Shown piece after piece: positions 23,280-36,099 of a stretch of DNA of 64,000 nucleotides. The stretch lies in NCBI GenBank assembly GCA_951799445.1, contig OX637291.1, positions 3,288,501 to 3,352,500 on the forward strand, written 5' to 3'. The stretch's first letter is position 1; every line of letters begins with the position of its first letter. This stretch comes from Pseudisothecium myosuroides (Eukaryota > Streptophyta > Bryopsida > Hypnales > Lembophyllaceae). Below the pieces are notes generated by a model. The model was not told where the DNA came from and made no database searches. It saw only the letters and a list, made by a program, of their open reading frames with translations. A program made the translations under genes and the position numbers.

Positions 23280-26200
23280 TTACGACACTCCCTCGTCCGG
23301 TGTCTCTGACACTCGTGTAGGTGATTGAGTCAACTCTTCTCTTCCTTTTCCACCAACTGCCTCCGATTCTTCATACAAACTTGGTCCAGCAATTGGATTC
23401 ACTGGCGGCGAAGAGGTGTCTTCCAACGTCTTATCTACCACAGCGCTTGCAACGGACGTTGGCACTCCTTCTGATAAAGTTGGCGATAAAGTAAGTCCTT
23501 CCCAGATGGAAACTTCATGGTAAAAAACGTATCGTCCTTCTTCACCGGTTCGAACGTATCGTACGTGGTCCTTATCATAGAAATACCCGTCCTCACCCGG
23601 AGAGAAGCTCATGGAGTCCAAAGTGCTGTACGCTGAAACTGCTGACATAGATTTTGCTGATGCTGATGTACCTTCGACTTCTTCCACGGGAGCTTCAAGA
23701 TCTTTTGGTTCTGCATTCTCCACGTCATCAATATTTTCTGTTGGAACATAATCCGGATCCCCTTCCATTTCCATCGAGTTGGCTTCATCCCCCTGCACGT
23801 CATCCACGGCATTCGTGTCCCTAGAACTCAAACTTCGGCCACCACTACGTAGATCGTCTGAGTGCGTCTTTTCAGAGTCAGTATCACCTAACTCGGCCCC
23901 CGAATCTATTGCTGTCTCTTTGCCCTTCTGCTTCTCCCGTTCAGTCACTTCAACTCTCTCTCCTTCATCTGATGATTCGCTTGATGATCGCACTATCCTT
24001 TTGGACCTACCATGTGGCACCCTCGCACTTCTTTCGGAAGGACCCTCACCAGTTGATCTATCTCCTGTACTCAACACTTGCGACGACCTGCGTTTGGCTG
24101 CCGTACCCACACTGTTAACCATCACCATTCTATCTCCGTACATCAACTGCAACGTGCTGTATACGAGCTGCGTTCGTGTCGATGGAGCTTCCATGATAAT
24201 AACTTCATTACCCACAAATTCAGTCTCCAAAATCCCCGGCACTGCCGTTGTGATTCCCAATGTCACCAACCCCCAATTCCGGGGTAGATACATGTGCACC
24301 ATCTTCCTCAATTCCATTGGTGTTCTCTTCAGCTTGTCCTCCGCTTGGGGCATCACTTCCGTATTCCAAGAGTCTTGAAAGACCACATCCAAATCGTCTG
24401 TATTTCAAGGAAGATTTTCTATGGGCCCGCTCTCCTCGGAATATTGCATGATGATGACAATGTCTCCTACGGCTTGAACACCACGCTTCCGTTGTCCACC
24501 GTGACGTACATCATGCATATACGAAGAAACGGTTTGCGATTGAAATATCCACGAACCCCGCAACACATAACAATCTTGTGGAACTGCCATTCTCGATTGC
24601 ATTTCTTCGTCAAAGTATATCCCTGGCGAAAAAAGGAACACGTCATTCCACCGTACAATCAATGACATACAATTTTGGAGTTGTTGCAAAACCTTGCTGT
24701 AATCCTCGCTTGTCCATTCGACATCTTCCCCTTCCGAACCTCCCCGTTTACAATCAAAAATCCATAAACACGGTTTTCCAAGTTCAATGTACTCATCCTG
24801 GAAAAAGCCTTCTCTACACCTCACGTGAAGTAAGGCTTCACTCCCTTCATGTTGGACTCCAGAAATTGCTACTTGCCAATTCCATCGAGCGTTGGATATG
24901 TCCTCCACGTCTCGCTCGTAGCCCGCATAACCTTCGCGACCCGCTTGGATATCCACAAAATGCTGTCTAACAAATGCTGGAATGAATTTCTCCAAACTGT
25001 TAAACATTTGAACCGTCTGCACTGTTGGCGAATACCACGAGTTCTTCGCGTCCTTATCCAATGTCTTCCCCATTAGGATGAATTGCTTTCCATGAACACC
25101 TCCGTACTTACTTGCATCAATGGAAAAAAATTCATCCACAAATGATGGATTTTCATCCCCCGCTTGTACCATCAAGAACCGGATTTGGTTCCTCACCGCA
25201 ACTTTACGCTGCAAACGATCCACCGCATATGCAATTGTATCTTTGGGAGGATTTGAAGAAGCGGATTTATCAAAATAGTACTCCTGCGATGCTCGTTTTC
25301 CTCCCACAACATCCTTTGCTGCCATTCGTCTGACCACACGTACATAATCGTCTGCCGAGAGTTTGGTCAGTAGCCTGAACCAAGACTTCTCCATCCTCTT
25401 CCTCTTTGGGTTTGCATCCACAGTGACATCAAGATTATGCTCCCTTGTCGTCTTCTTCCAACTTAGCTCCGTTTTTTTGCTAAAAAATAGCCTCCCTTCC
25501 TCATAATCTCTACACACCTGCACGATGGCCTCATACGACTCCTCATCCTCGTTCCAAGCATGATGTGTGTACTCCATCATCTTCTTGGTCAATTGTCCTA
25601 GCGACATGTGTTTCGGTAAAGCTTGACTCCAATGTAACGCGCTCGCTGCCATTGTCAACGCCTTTGCTCTGTGAGCATCATCAGATCGAGCTGTTACGCT
25701 AGGACTTCCACATGCTTTCCAAATATCACGCAGTTTGACTAGATTTTCGTAGTGCGTGCTGAAGAACTTCCGGTCAAATTCCCTTGCATTTATTCTGACT
25801 AATGCTTCAATATAAAATTGTGGATTGTTGTATACCACAAACTTTGCTCTTCGCTTCACAAAGTGCGTATAGTACTCTGCATCCGGCAAGTTACCCTCTC
25901 TATTTTGTCGTTGGGCTAGTTTGCATGCACCAACAATGTGCTGTCCATCCACGGGCTCCCACACAATATTGCTCTCCAGCCATCGTTTCCGAACCGCATC
26001 ACTTGTGATAGATGGATCAGCTTCGCAATGTTTCAAAAATGCGGCATTGAATTCTCGTGCCACACCTTCATGACTGAAGGGAACCTCCACCACATTCGGT
26101 TCGCCTTGATCATTGGTGCTTGCATAGCGATATGCAACCGGTCAAAGTGTTATCGCACTGACTTCAAGAGCTTCCTTTCCCCTGAGGCGCTCGTACATTT

Positions 26201-27671
26201 CCTTCACTCGCCATTCCATGAGCACCTTGTGGTTTGTCTCTGCATTCATCACATTCCGAATGGTATCGATGCTTGCATCAAAAAATTGATCGTACCCAAA
26301 TATGTACCCTGCTCTATACTCGCTCTCCGTCGGAAAAATCACAGGTGCTTTCGGAATGCTTGTTAATGATGTTCTGGTAGGTATCTGCTCCGACTCCGTC
26401 TCTGATGAATCATTATCAGAAATTGCATCTTCACCATCATTTCCTTCCGCAGCAGTTTCTCGTCTAGTTGCTCTTGGAGGAGGTCTTTGCCTAGTTGCTC
26501 CCACACGACGTTCTTGTGCTGCAGTCCTCTTGTGAACCCTTTTATTTTTTGTTTGCCCCGTCCTAGTACTTCGATGCTGCTACGGATGTTCTGAGACCTC
26601 TCCCGATCCTGAGCGATTTTCTACTGCAACTCTACCACGTCCTACACCAGCACCTTGACTTGCACCAATGTCAGATCTTCGAGCAGCCATATTGGCCACT
26701 CTAGCACGTGACCTATATGGCTGTTGTCCAGATGCAACTACTAGAGGTCTCGACCCTGATCCGACTTCTGTTACTGGTGTTGGAGCTCCAACTTCACCTT
26801 CACTTTGAAATTCTGGAACAACTACTGCTTGACCTGGTATAGTTGCTCCAGATGCACTCTGCAAAGGTTGCAACTGTTCTTCTCCAGCTTCCATCTCCAT
26901 TGACGGTGGCATCACTGGTGCACTGCCCTGTACTACTACCTCGTCATGCCTCTCGATTCCAACATCTCCCACGGGTTCAACAACAACATTTGCGGCCGTG
27001 GATTGAAGACGTTGACGGTGAGCTTGTTGTCCTCTTGAAACTCCTCCATCATCTGAAAGGCTTGCTAATCTCCCTTCAATAGCTGCTCGCTTCCGATTTT
27101 GTTCATTCACAGGAATCCAATTTTCATTAACTGGCAGAGCTAGATCTCGATATACTGCATTCACGTCTTCAACATCTGCAGGAGGAGGACGCTCTCGGTC
27201 TGTGTTCGGATTCTGCATTCCTAATTCTTCATGACTTCGAACCTCATTATACCTAACACGTGCGTTTTGCCGCTCTTGAGGGGTCAAGTCCTTGAATTTT
27301 TTAACAGATGCCTCTTTTTTTTTCCGTTCTTCTTTAGGCACATTCTTCCAAGACTTCGCCAAGCTCTTCAAGCCATGCATAGGAGAAGGAACTACAAGGA
27401 GCTCTGCTAGAACTGCAGTCAACATGAGCGCCTTCTGCAATTTAAATTTCTCCAACACGTTTGCCGTGTTGTTCACAGACACAGTCAATCCTCCATCTGC
27501 AGCGCCCGCGAGGCCTTCAATGACTCCAAATGAGTTCCCCAGTGCAGCCCAATAATGCATTTCCTCCATTGGAAAGTCCATGACCCACAAAGATGACTTT
27601 ATCTCAGCGTCTGCTACGATCCACCATCCATGCTCCGACCACTTCGAATTCACCCTCGGTGCCATGATGAC
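23280..27671 (-). pseudogene. Last exon of a large mobile-element-like gene with ParB-like motif; three in-frame stops
   Basis: One reading frame runs from the ATG at 27663-27665 to the TAA at 23280-23282, 1462 codons, broken only by TAG at codon 362 (26580-26582), TGA at 508 (26142-26144) and TGA at 1087 (24405-24407). There is no frameshift. Codons 1-200 are rich in charged residues after an opening WSEHGWWIVADAE. Codons 200-480 are low-complexity linker. Codons 570-580 read PVDGQHIVGACKLA, resembling the DGxHR core of ParB-like nucleases. Codons 860-1060 are globular with many W and Y (IFDCKRGG, WTSEDYSKVL). From about 1180 it is acidic and Ser-rich. The exon opens at an acceptor (TTTTTAG before GTCATCATG) in phase with the exon at 30188-30361. 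I do not recognise the family. A domesticated or mobile-element protein is inferred from size and decay. Confidence 0.7.
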
Positions 27672-30187
27672 CTAAAAATGATTGAAGAACAATTTTTTAT
27701 TTCAGAACGTTTTTCAATGTCGTGAAAGCCAGAAGAAAAATTTTTGCAGTGCCCTTCTGTTTTTTCCAGGATTTCCAGAATTGTGCCTACAATTCTGGTA
27801 AAGTTGTAAATAGGTTTATAAGGACGCAAGACTTGATCAAACTATATGTTTCTGAAAAGACACTCGAACAATAATAATCAAGAACACTTAATTCTCAAAC
27901 CATGTATTTTTAATAAAATCAAACGCAACTATGTTTCCACCAACAATTGTTATGTATATGTATAACAATATGTACACTATTGCTTTAGGAAATCCACTAT
28001 TCTTTCAATCTTCAACCTCCAATACTATTTAATATGATATGAAAACTTAACACATCTACTCTCAATAGAATAAAATATAAATGCCTTCAATATTACCTTC
28101 ATATATTGATTTTTCATTTAAAGTAAACATAATTCGAAACTCAAATGCTAAAGTAAAAGTTCACTTAAAAATAACTGCCTATTGACCTTCGACTTACTAA
28201 ACTCTCATTACATAACATAGGTGATATTAAAACATTTACATGTTCATTTTGAAATAGTACACAACCTCCAGTACGATAGCGTATTCGAGTATAACAAAAT
28301 TATATGAATAAACTATTGTTCAACTGCATTGAATGTCCATCTTCTTGGTAGAAGCTAAACAGAATGTTCATGCACATGATGGACATCCCATTGAAACTTC
28401 TACTTCAAATTTGTATTAAAAACTTTAACAACATAAGTGTACAATCACAATTCGATAAATATAATGTACAAGTACAAAGTGCTAGAAGAACAAAACTTGA
28501 ATGATGTTCAGTTCATACAATAACAAGAACTATAAGAAAAATTAAAGCATGCACTTTAAAAAAACAAAAAACACATATACATCTCTACTTTCAAGAACTT
28601 GTGTTCGAACTCCTTCAAAATGCACGTGAACTATGAAGAACTAGTTCATATAGTATTGGTAGATGAAGTATTAATGATTCGTATGCCACATTCAACTAGT
28701 ATTGGAATATTCAGTGAATTCGAGACAGAAGACTGTAGGATCCCCCAATCGTTGGATCTTCTGATACCATGATAATTGTGTACATCTTCGGATGTCTTAT
28801 ATTGATTTCCGGATGTTTTCCATAGATTTTCCTATGTTTTGCATTATCTCCTCATGATCATTTTTTCCTTCCTAATGACTATTATTTTCAAAAGTCAAAA
28901 GGTACTTCAATGTGGCATTGGTATATTATAAACTCCTTCAGCAATTTATGCATATCCACTTATATGAACTTGGTAATTAACACTTTTCCATAGATCTGTA
29001 GGCTACAATCTTGTAGAATATTACCTAAACATTTCATTGTACATTTGGTTTCTAGCATTTTCAAGTGCACACACTTTAGAACTTCAACTATTATGAGCGA
29101 AGATTCTAAAAAGAATGTTATGTATATTTTCAACTCAAATATCTAGTGTTCCTTGCTGTCGTGGTTTCTACATTTTTATTCGACATCATCTCATTCCACT
29201 AAAGTGCATCATTCATCACTTATATGCGTAAAATAATAGAAACCCTAAAATTTTTGTACTTTCTAGTTGACATGGCAATTTCATATGATTATGTAATAAC
29301 CTAAAAAACATGTCCTCCAAGGATTACAACATCTACTTCATCAAATTAGAAAATTTCATCTTCTAAAATCAATCACACACATTTTATTGTTCACACCAAT
29401 ATACCTATGCACTGTAGTATTCCTGTAAATGTCATTGTTGCTTATTAATACAATAATCCAATATAATTTATTTCACTAACAAATCAAAAATTGATACCAT
29501 TGTCTTCATATGAAGCTCAGACCGTAGTGAAAATATTATGAATATTAAATGCAACTAGGACTGAGTTGCATCGTTGCATGATTCCCTTTCATAGGTGTTT
29601 AAATGTCATTACGGCTTCCAAACATTCAAAACAACTCAAAACTCAAACATATATGATAACGAGAAATTACACATAAATCAAAAATTGAACATCACTCAAA
29701 AACTCTTCAAAAAATGTTCTTCAACAAAATTGAGATTATGCAGTCCTAGTTTTATAAGTTCATAGTTTAAATAGCTCCAATTCCTTTTTTTTCAATACAA
29801 ACTTTTATGAGAGCAATAAAGCATTGACACTTGAAAAAAATTAATTAAACACCCACTGCAAGCACTTCAGAGACTAAGAAGCCACCTTCAAAGTTCTTAT
29901 TTGACTGGCTAATTGAATGGAGAGAAATTGAACATTTCATTTGTATTAGCCAAATGCTTCTTTGTGCAGTTGATGATGTTTTTATCTTAAAATCTATAGA
30001 ATTTTCAGCTTCTTTTGAAATAAACATTGCATAGTGCCTACATGCATAGAAAACGTGAAGCTAAAACAATTGCATATATTAAAAATGGAAAACATCAAGC
30101 TCAAACAAATGAGAATGAAATATACATGAGCAATTCTTACTTAAAAAATGAAATGCTAGTTTAGATTAAAAGGATATGGGAAAATAC
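27672..30187 (-). other. Predicted 2.5-kb intron of the element gene
   Basis: AT-rich DNA without any recognisable gene or complete transposon. Its borders are a GTATTT donor and a TTTTTAG acceptor on the minus strand. Open frames in it (for example 29845-30027) are of intron-like composition. Confidence 0.45.
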
Positions 30188-30361
30188 CTGATGCAAACGT
30201 TCTCGTTCTTCTTGATTCCACAGGCTATCACGTAACACAAATAATTGCCTACCTTCCACTGTCACAGGTTGACTTATGCGATGTTTGCTCTTCTTCAAAT
30301 GTCTGCCACAACAAGATGCTCTATCAACATCTCCGCCATTGTATCCCTCGAAAGCTATATG
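30188..30361 (-). pseudogene. Middle exon of the same element gene
   Basis: 58 codons with no stop, between an AG acceptor (rc of 30362-30363) and a GT donor (rc of 30186-30187). It reads HIAFEGYNGGDVDRASCCG and ends LWNQEERERLHQ. It is phase 0 at both borders, so it joins in frame to VIMAPRVNSKW of the last exon across a 2516-bp intron. Content is basic in the middle (RHLKKSKHR). The coding call rests on phase agreement and residue composition; no family is recognised. Confidence 0.55.
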
Positions 30362-31609
30362 CTTCAAAGTCAAATTAATCAATTGGTCCTAAGTAGTGAA
30401 TAACCTTTATAGAAAATAACCACATTTAATTTGCAAACAATTGAAGGTATATTCTTTTAAGAACGATTAAAGCACTCAAAGTCTAGAGTTCTAAGTGTTC
30501 ATTGAATACAATATGGCAAACACCATTTGAGAGGGACACAAATTACTAGAAAAACTCAGACATGCTAGTCTTTAAGCAATCCTTTGAAGCACTTCAAATA
30601 ACTAGACATGTTAGAGATCACATAGCCACTTAGCCAGGAACAGAAAACACAACAATATTAATTATACCTTGAAAGATTATAATTTTAGATTACAAAGGTG
30701 TTACAAATGCAAAATTGTTTTGTAGTTTTTAAACCAATATCTCACATTGAGCTATCTAGGATGAAATCCAATCAATTTATGTTTTCTTGAAATAAAATCC
30801 ATAATTTCTTTAATTTAATGTTTCCAAATATTTTTTACAAGATCTAGGGTATTTGACGCTCACTTCCAAGAGCCCTCAACACTGGGGAAAGTCAATATTT
30901 GAATGGACACCCTTGCACCAAAAATGTAATAGACATATCATAACCAATCATTCTCAAAATAAGATATTTGACGCTAATATTGGAGTACTAAAAGAATTTT
31001 TCAAAAATAATAACTATTAGAAATAGAAGTTCAATTAGGGTTTCCTAAACTTATTTTTTTTTATTAAAATAAATAAATATCTATCGGACCCAAATAGTTA
31101 TAAGATTTCTCATGACTTTTGTTGTTTCAGAAAATTGAGTTCTACAGATCTTATGTTCATTGATGGCATCTGTCTTTGAAGACATGAAAAGAAACTTTTC
31201 TTTCATTTAAATCATTAACCAAATCTATGATTTTTTTTTCAAAAATGATTAAAATTTTAAATATCAACACATAGTAGATGAATTTTAGGATTTATGAGAT
31301 TTGAAGAGACATTATAAAATAAAGCAGACTTCTACTTGCGTGCTTTCAAAGCTTTTTCTTTGGAATGTACACCTTCAAAATTCTTTAAATCTCTCTTGTA
31401 CAATCTAATCCTACTCTAATAAAAGATTCTACAATGAAATGTTATAGAAAATCAGAAATTAAAAAATCATGTGCCCGTACAACTAAAATTGCAATTTCTC
31501 GAGGACAGCAAAAGGAAAAGTAGGCTTCTTTGTTTTAGGGCTTCAATTCCTGAAAAGTAAAAAACCATTGAAATATTGACCAAGAAATAAAGGAGTTGAG
31601 GACAAATAC

Positions 31610-31725
31610 CTATTGCAAATGCTATTGTTAGATGCAACCGGCAATCAACCGCAATGCATGAATGACCATGAAGCTTTCTCTCTCAATGATGTTGGGCTTC
31701 CGCTCGTGTACTCCTCTAAAGAAAC
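31610..31725 (-). pseudogene. Upstream exon of the same element gene, with a cluster of stop codons in a Gln run
   Basis: The exon lies between an AG acceptor and a GT donor (GTATTT) and is 116 bp long (phase 2 in, phase 0 out). It reads FFRGVHERKPNIIERESF and then VIHALRLIAGCI. The last eight codons are ATC TAA CAA TAG CAT TTG CAA TAG. Each stop sits where Gln would give a QQQHLQQ run. It splices in phase to the exon at 30188-30361 across a 1248-bp intron. Earlier exons probably exist further upstream but were not identified. Confidence 0.45.
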
Positions 31726-32300
31726 CTACCACATTCAAAAGATATGAGAACATTTTACATTGTGCTTCATTGGTAAAGATTTGTCAACATCTTTACCATC
31801 ATTTCACTTCGTAGCGGCATGCTCATGACCCACATGAAATTCTCAGGTTCCTAATTTTTTCCTAATTACGGAATTCTCTTTCAAGGAAAGTCCCCTCTCT
31901 AATTTTCAAGCAAGCAAGGGCAACTTGTACAAGGAACTATTATACATTTCAAATTTTGAAGGATGGAGCGCACTCGGAACTATAGGCACCGTAGGAAGAA
32001 CAAATCCAATTCAAAGTAGGAAGCCACACCCACTAGTCTTTGAGCAATTATGCATTACATCTTTTCTAGAGTGCTAATAAAAAAATTGTCATTATCAAGA
32101 CATGATTACAACAAGGTTGGCTATGCATGCTCATGTAAACTACAGAATTATACTACCAAACTTCAATTACACTTTCAAACACCTCATAAAATCATTATTG
32201 CTATTTGTAAACACTTGAATTACCATCAACTGCCTATTGTATAAAGATTTTTAGGGTTCTTTTTAACATATATAGAGATTGTTTGCAAATGTCTACTGAA

Positions 32301-33211
32301 CCCCTAAAGACCCGTTGTCCCCTCGACGAACAAAATGGATTTAGGGCAAGTTCCTACAATTTCAATATTTGTCGTACTTCTCTGAATTTTTTTTGCGGAG
32401 ATAGAAAATCACATTAGCTTTCAGAAATATAATTTTTTTTTCAATCGGTGCCTAGAAGCAAAAGTTATGGCACAAAATAACCAAATTCCAGAGCGGTGGG
32501 CAAAAAAAACCCTCACAAAAACTTTAAACAAAAAATACAAAAAAATTGTTTCAAATTTATTGTTATCTACATGGAAGGCTTTGATTTATTTCATATGGAT
32601 TTGTTATTCAAAAATTATGGAAAATGTTATTTTTTGGACAATTAGAGCATGTTCTAGAAAAAAAATCTTGTAGGATTCATTTTTGAACTCAATTTTGAAA
32701 ATGAAAAAAAAAGAGGGTTTCAAAGTTAAGATTTCTCGCTAGAACAATCTCACCGTTGAAATTCGTATACTTCAACTTAGTCTTCGAGCTATTAATGATT
32801 TGATTTTTTCTTCAATCTTGAACCTATTTCTATTCAACAATTTTTAATGAGTGAAAATTAAGTTTTCCTTTTTTGAATTTTTTATCCTAGATTCTGAACT
32901 CAATTTTTCATTATATAAAATTAGAAATTTAAAATCATTAGATTAAAAAATTTAAGTTTAGAAGGTTCAAAGCCCCAAAATGTAGTTGAGCAAGGTGTTA
33001 AAAAAATTTATTCCTTCACTTTAGTTAAAATATCTTGCAATCTATTCGGTCAAAGTTTATGAAATTTCTTCCACACATTCTTAAATTAGTCTAGTACAAG
33101 ATCCTATGGTTGAATATGACAAAAACAAATTAAAGTTTTTTTTTTGGTCTTCGCTATACAAATGACAGTTTTGAGGGTTTAGATGGAAAAGTGGCCTTGG
33201 GACTTTAGAGG
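32301..33211 (+). mobile_element. piggyBac-like MITE, subfamily 2, degenerate flanks
   Basis: Starts CCCCTAAAGACCCG after TGAA and ends GGGACTTTAGAGG before TTGT, so both TTAA sites have mutated. The body is collinear with 46341-47521 and with the two parts of 351-2930. Frames inside (for example 32467-32673) are not genes. Confidence 0.7.
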
Positions 33212-33931
33212 TTGTCAATGATTTTGCTACTACAATTAGGTTGCCCCTTGCTAATTGGACATGCAGTGGACACTATTTAAATATTCAATGTTATTGTACA
33301 AGAATGCACTACTTTTGAATTAATTGTTATTGTAATTGAGATTCATAAACATCCATTTGTACCAATGGAAATATGTATATAAACTTCGGTTGACTTCAAT
33401 GGCTTCTGAGGTAACTTTCTTGAGGTAAGGTAACCCGCTCGTTACGGCAACCTAATAAACCTATTTTATGTAGTTTTCATTTTCACTTACATATCAACAA
33501 ATTCTTCAAAAATTTTGGTCTGATTTTGGTACTTATCAAGTTTTATGAAGTGTAAAGTTTTGTTTTTTATATTCAAGTTGTAAAGTATTATGAAAACAAT
33601 AGAATTGAACACGGTGGACATCGGATTCTGTCAAAATTTGAGTTTTGAAACTTGATTCAAAATCAACTAGTATTGTTACTAGCAAGCACATGCGGCACAA
33701 AGTAATTCTACACAAAAGAGTGAAATTAGGTTGCCCCTCACTAATTTCTCACCATTGTACACTATATGAATTTTTATTTTTTCATGACAAGAATGTACTA
33801 CTTTTGAATTAAGTATTGTTGTAATTGGGACTGACAAACCTCCATGCGTACAAACATAAATATTTGTAGAAATATTTGTTGACTTTGATGGCTTATAAGG
33901 TAAATTTTTGGGGGATAAGGCAACCTAACTG
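33212..33931. repeat. Short locally repeated AT-rich DNA
   Basis: Two similar segments, around 33226-33480 and 33720-33930, both contain 'AGGTTGCCCCT(T/C)(G/A)CTAATT', 'GTACTACTTTTGAATTAA'-like text and 'GGCAACCTAA'. They look like an old local duplication. No gene is present. Confidence 0.5.
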
Positions 33932-33935
33932 TTAA

Positions 33936-34777
33936 CCCTTTAAGGTCCGTGCATCCAAAAAGTGAATGCGCCTTGGTCAACCTTGATTGTAATTTTCAAA
34001 ATATCCATTTTTGATAAGTCTTTTAAACTAAGAAAATGAAGCTTGACAAATTTTATTTCTATTGCATTTAAAATTTTTGGAAAATGTCAAAATTGAAAGA
34101 GTTATTGCAATTGAAAGCTCCAAGTGTTAAAATCCAAATAACATAGAATGGTATGTTTTTCATTCATATTTTCTATTTCTAAAATGTTTTTTAACTTTAG
34201 ATTACAAAATTATATTTCTTATTCTATTCTTCATTTATAGTAAAAATTACAGATTATTTTAATATATATTCTAATTGATATAATTTTATCTCCACCTTTT
34301 ACTTTAAAAAATCACAATAATTTGATTTTTCCATCAAATTCACTAAAGAAACCTATCATCTATAGGAAATGAATGTGTCTACCAATCAAAAATATCAAAA
34401 TTTTATACCTCAATTAAATAAGTGGGTAAACTTGGTTTGGCAATCAAATTTCACTTCAAGTTCTTTGTTGTGGCTGTTTTGGGTGTAGAAAATTACATAA
34501 CCAATTGAAAAATTTTCACACTAATCTCCAATGCTACCTATACCTCTTGAAAAAATTTCAAGTGATTTGGATTTCTTTTGCTATTTTCACTTTTTGCAAA
34601 AAAAATAATAACAATAATAATTTTTTATGAAACAAATTGAAATTTTTTTCATTGATACACCATTCATAGTTTCAAGTATTGAAAATATGAAATTGTTGTT
34701 TAAACACAAATTAAAAGGCTAAATTTAGGCCAAACATAAAGTTTGACCATTTCACAATGGATCAAGTCCTTTAGGGG
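33936..34777 (-). mobile_element. piggyBac-like MITE, subfamily 3
   Basis: Ends CCCTTTAAGGTCCG and AAGTCCTTTAGGGG with TTAA on both sides (33932-33935 and 34778-34781). It sits inside a local repeat of GGCAACCTNACTGTTAA; the undisturbed form of this target follows directly on the right, with its own TTAA (about 34795). That supports insertion at TTAA. Confidence 0.75.
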
Positions 34778-34781
34778 TTAA

Positions 34782-35552
34782 GGCAACCTCACTGTTAAGG
34801 CAACCTAATTTCACTATTTTGTGTAGGTATCTGAAGCCAAAAATAATTTAACAACAAGCATTCAAAAAAAATGAATTAGGTGTCACATGATTATCACCAC
34901 CCAAGTATCGCATGAATATTATCACCCAATACTGTACGAGTATCTTAACCCTAGTATCGCAAGTGACCATTGAAAAATAGCAGACTAGTTCTCTAAAATG
35001 GAAACAAAATCGACTGAGCCACCTTATCATGAGGCTTATCGTAACTGCTCTGTCGATTATTGCAGCGGTTCAGGGTTCTTTCCCTTCCTAGCAACTCGCA
35101 TCGTCACTATCGCCTCCGTATGCACCCATCCCTTTGGAGACCAGCTTGGCCAGGTTTTTTTTAGGCATTCAAATGCCCAAGTTCCTCAAAAAAAAATGTG
35201 CAGCTTCAAGCCTATAGAAAAAAAGGGGGTAAATGTGTTAAAAAATGCCAGACTGTAATGATGGCCATGCACACTATTGCCACAATGCTTCCAAAACCTC
35301 ATTTCATCCATTGTACAGAGCCAGTATATACAAAAATTGCATACAAAAATGACATATTCAAAATTTTATATTCTAAATTGGCCTCTTTCAATTCAAACCC
35401 CCAAAATGAAGGAGCCACACAACTCAGAAACTTCTTGAAAGAAAGGCCACATAACCATTTGTCCCGAAACCAAAAAAAAAAAATTGAGTTTGGCCATTGA
35501 CCAGCTCACCAGCCAAGCGTGGCCGAGCAGAGCAGTCAACCACCTCCCCAAA
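34782..35552. other. Mixed-composition gap between two MITEs
   Basis: Open frames on both strands at 34998-35258, 35198-35500 and 35393-35575 overlap and show no recognisable motif. No gene call is made. Confidence 0.4.
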
Positions 35553-35556
35553 TTAA

Positions 35557-36095
35557 CCCTTAAAGGACATTGCAAGCCCCAGGGGCATTTTGAAAATCAA
35601 ACTTGCATTTTTCACCTCATTTTTTATTTTAAAGGCTTTTGAGCTTAACTAACAAAATATATCTCCAATAATCTACTTTTTACTCCATTTGAATTTTTTC
35701 CAAAATTGTTAAAATTGTAATTTTTATGACACTTTGAAGAGAGCATCTTGAAAGCTCAAAATACACCACTTCTTGAACTTTTTCTATCAAATTTCTATTA
35801 CTATGAACCTAAAGAGTACATCAATTATACCATGATGTTTGTCACTATTATTTCCATTTTCTTTAAAACTTTCATACTATTTTAAGCATTTTTGTAATTA
35901 CTATGATTTTAAAAAAGAAATTTCTTTTAAAAATCATATGAAATTCAATTTAAAGTTTTTAATTATGAAAAAATGAGATTAAATCTTAAACATATATTAC
36001 TACATGTGAAAAATATTAAAATTTTGAAATATATGTTTTAATATAGAAATCCAATGAAGTTTGACCAAGCTCGGACATGAAATGTCCTTTAAGGG
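35557..36095. mobile_element. piggyBac-like MITE, subfamily 3 (short), 19-bp perfect TIR including TTAA
   Basis: The left end TTAACCCTTAAAGGACATT is matched exactly by the complement of the right end. TTAA lies at 35553-35556 and 36096-36099. The interior shares 'GTTTGACCAAGC(T)CGG'-like text with subfamily 3 at 33936 and is otherwise AT-rich without coding sequence. Confidence 0.8.
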
Positions 36096-36099
36096 TTAA

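Noticed and set aside
23779..24665. Plus-strand frames of 123-199 codons
   Set aside because: They are antisense shadows of the long minus-strand exon, which has far better composition and length.
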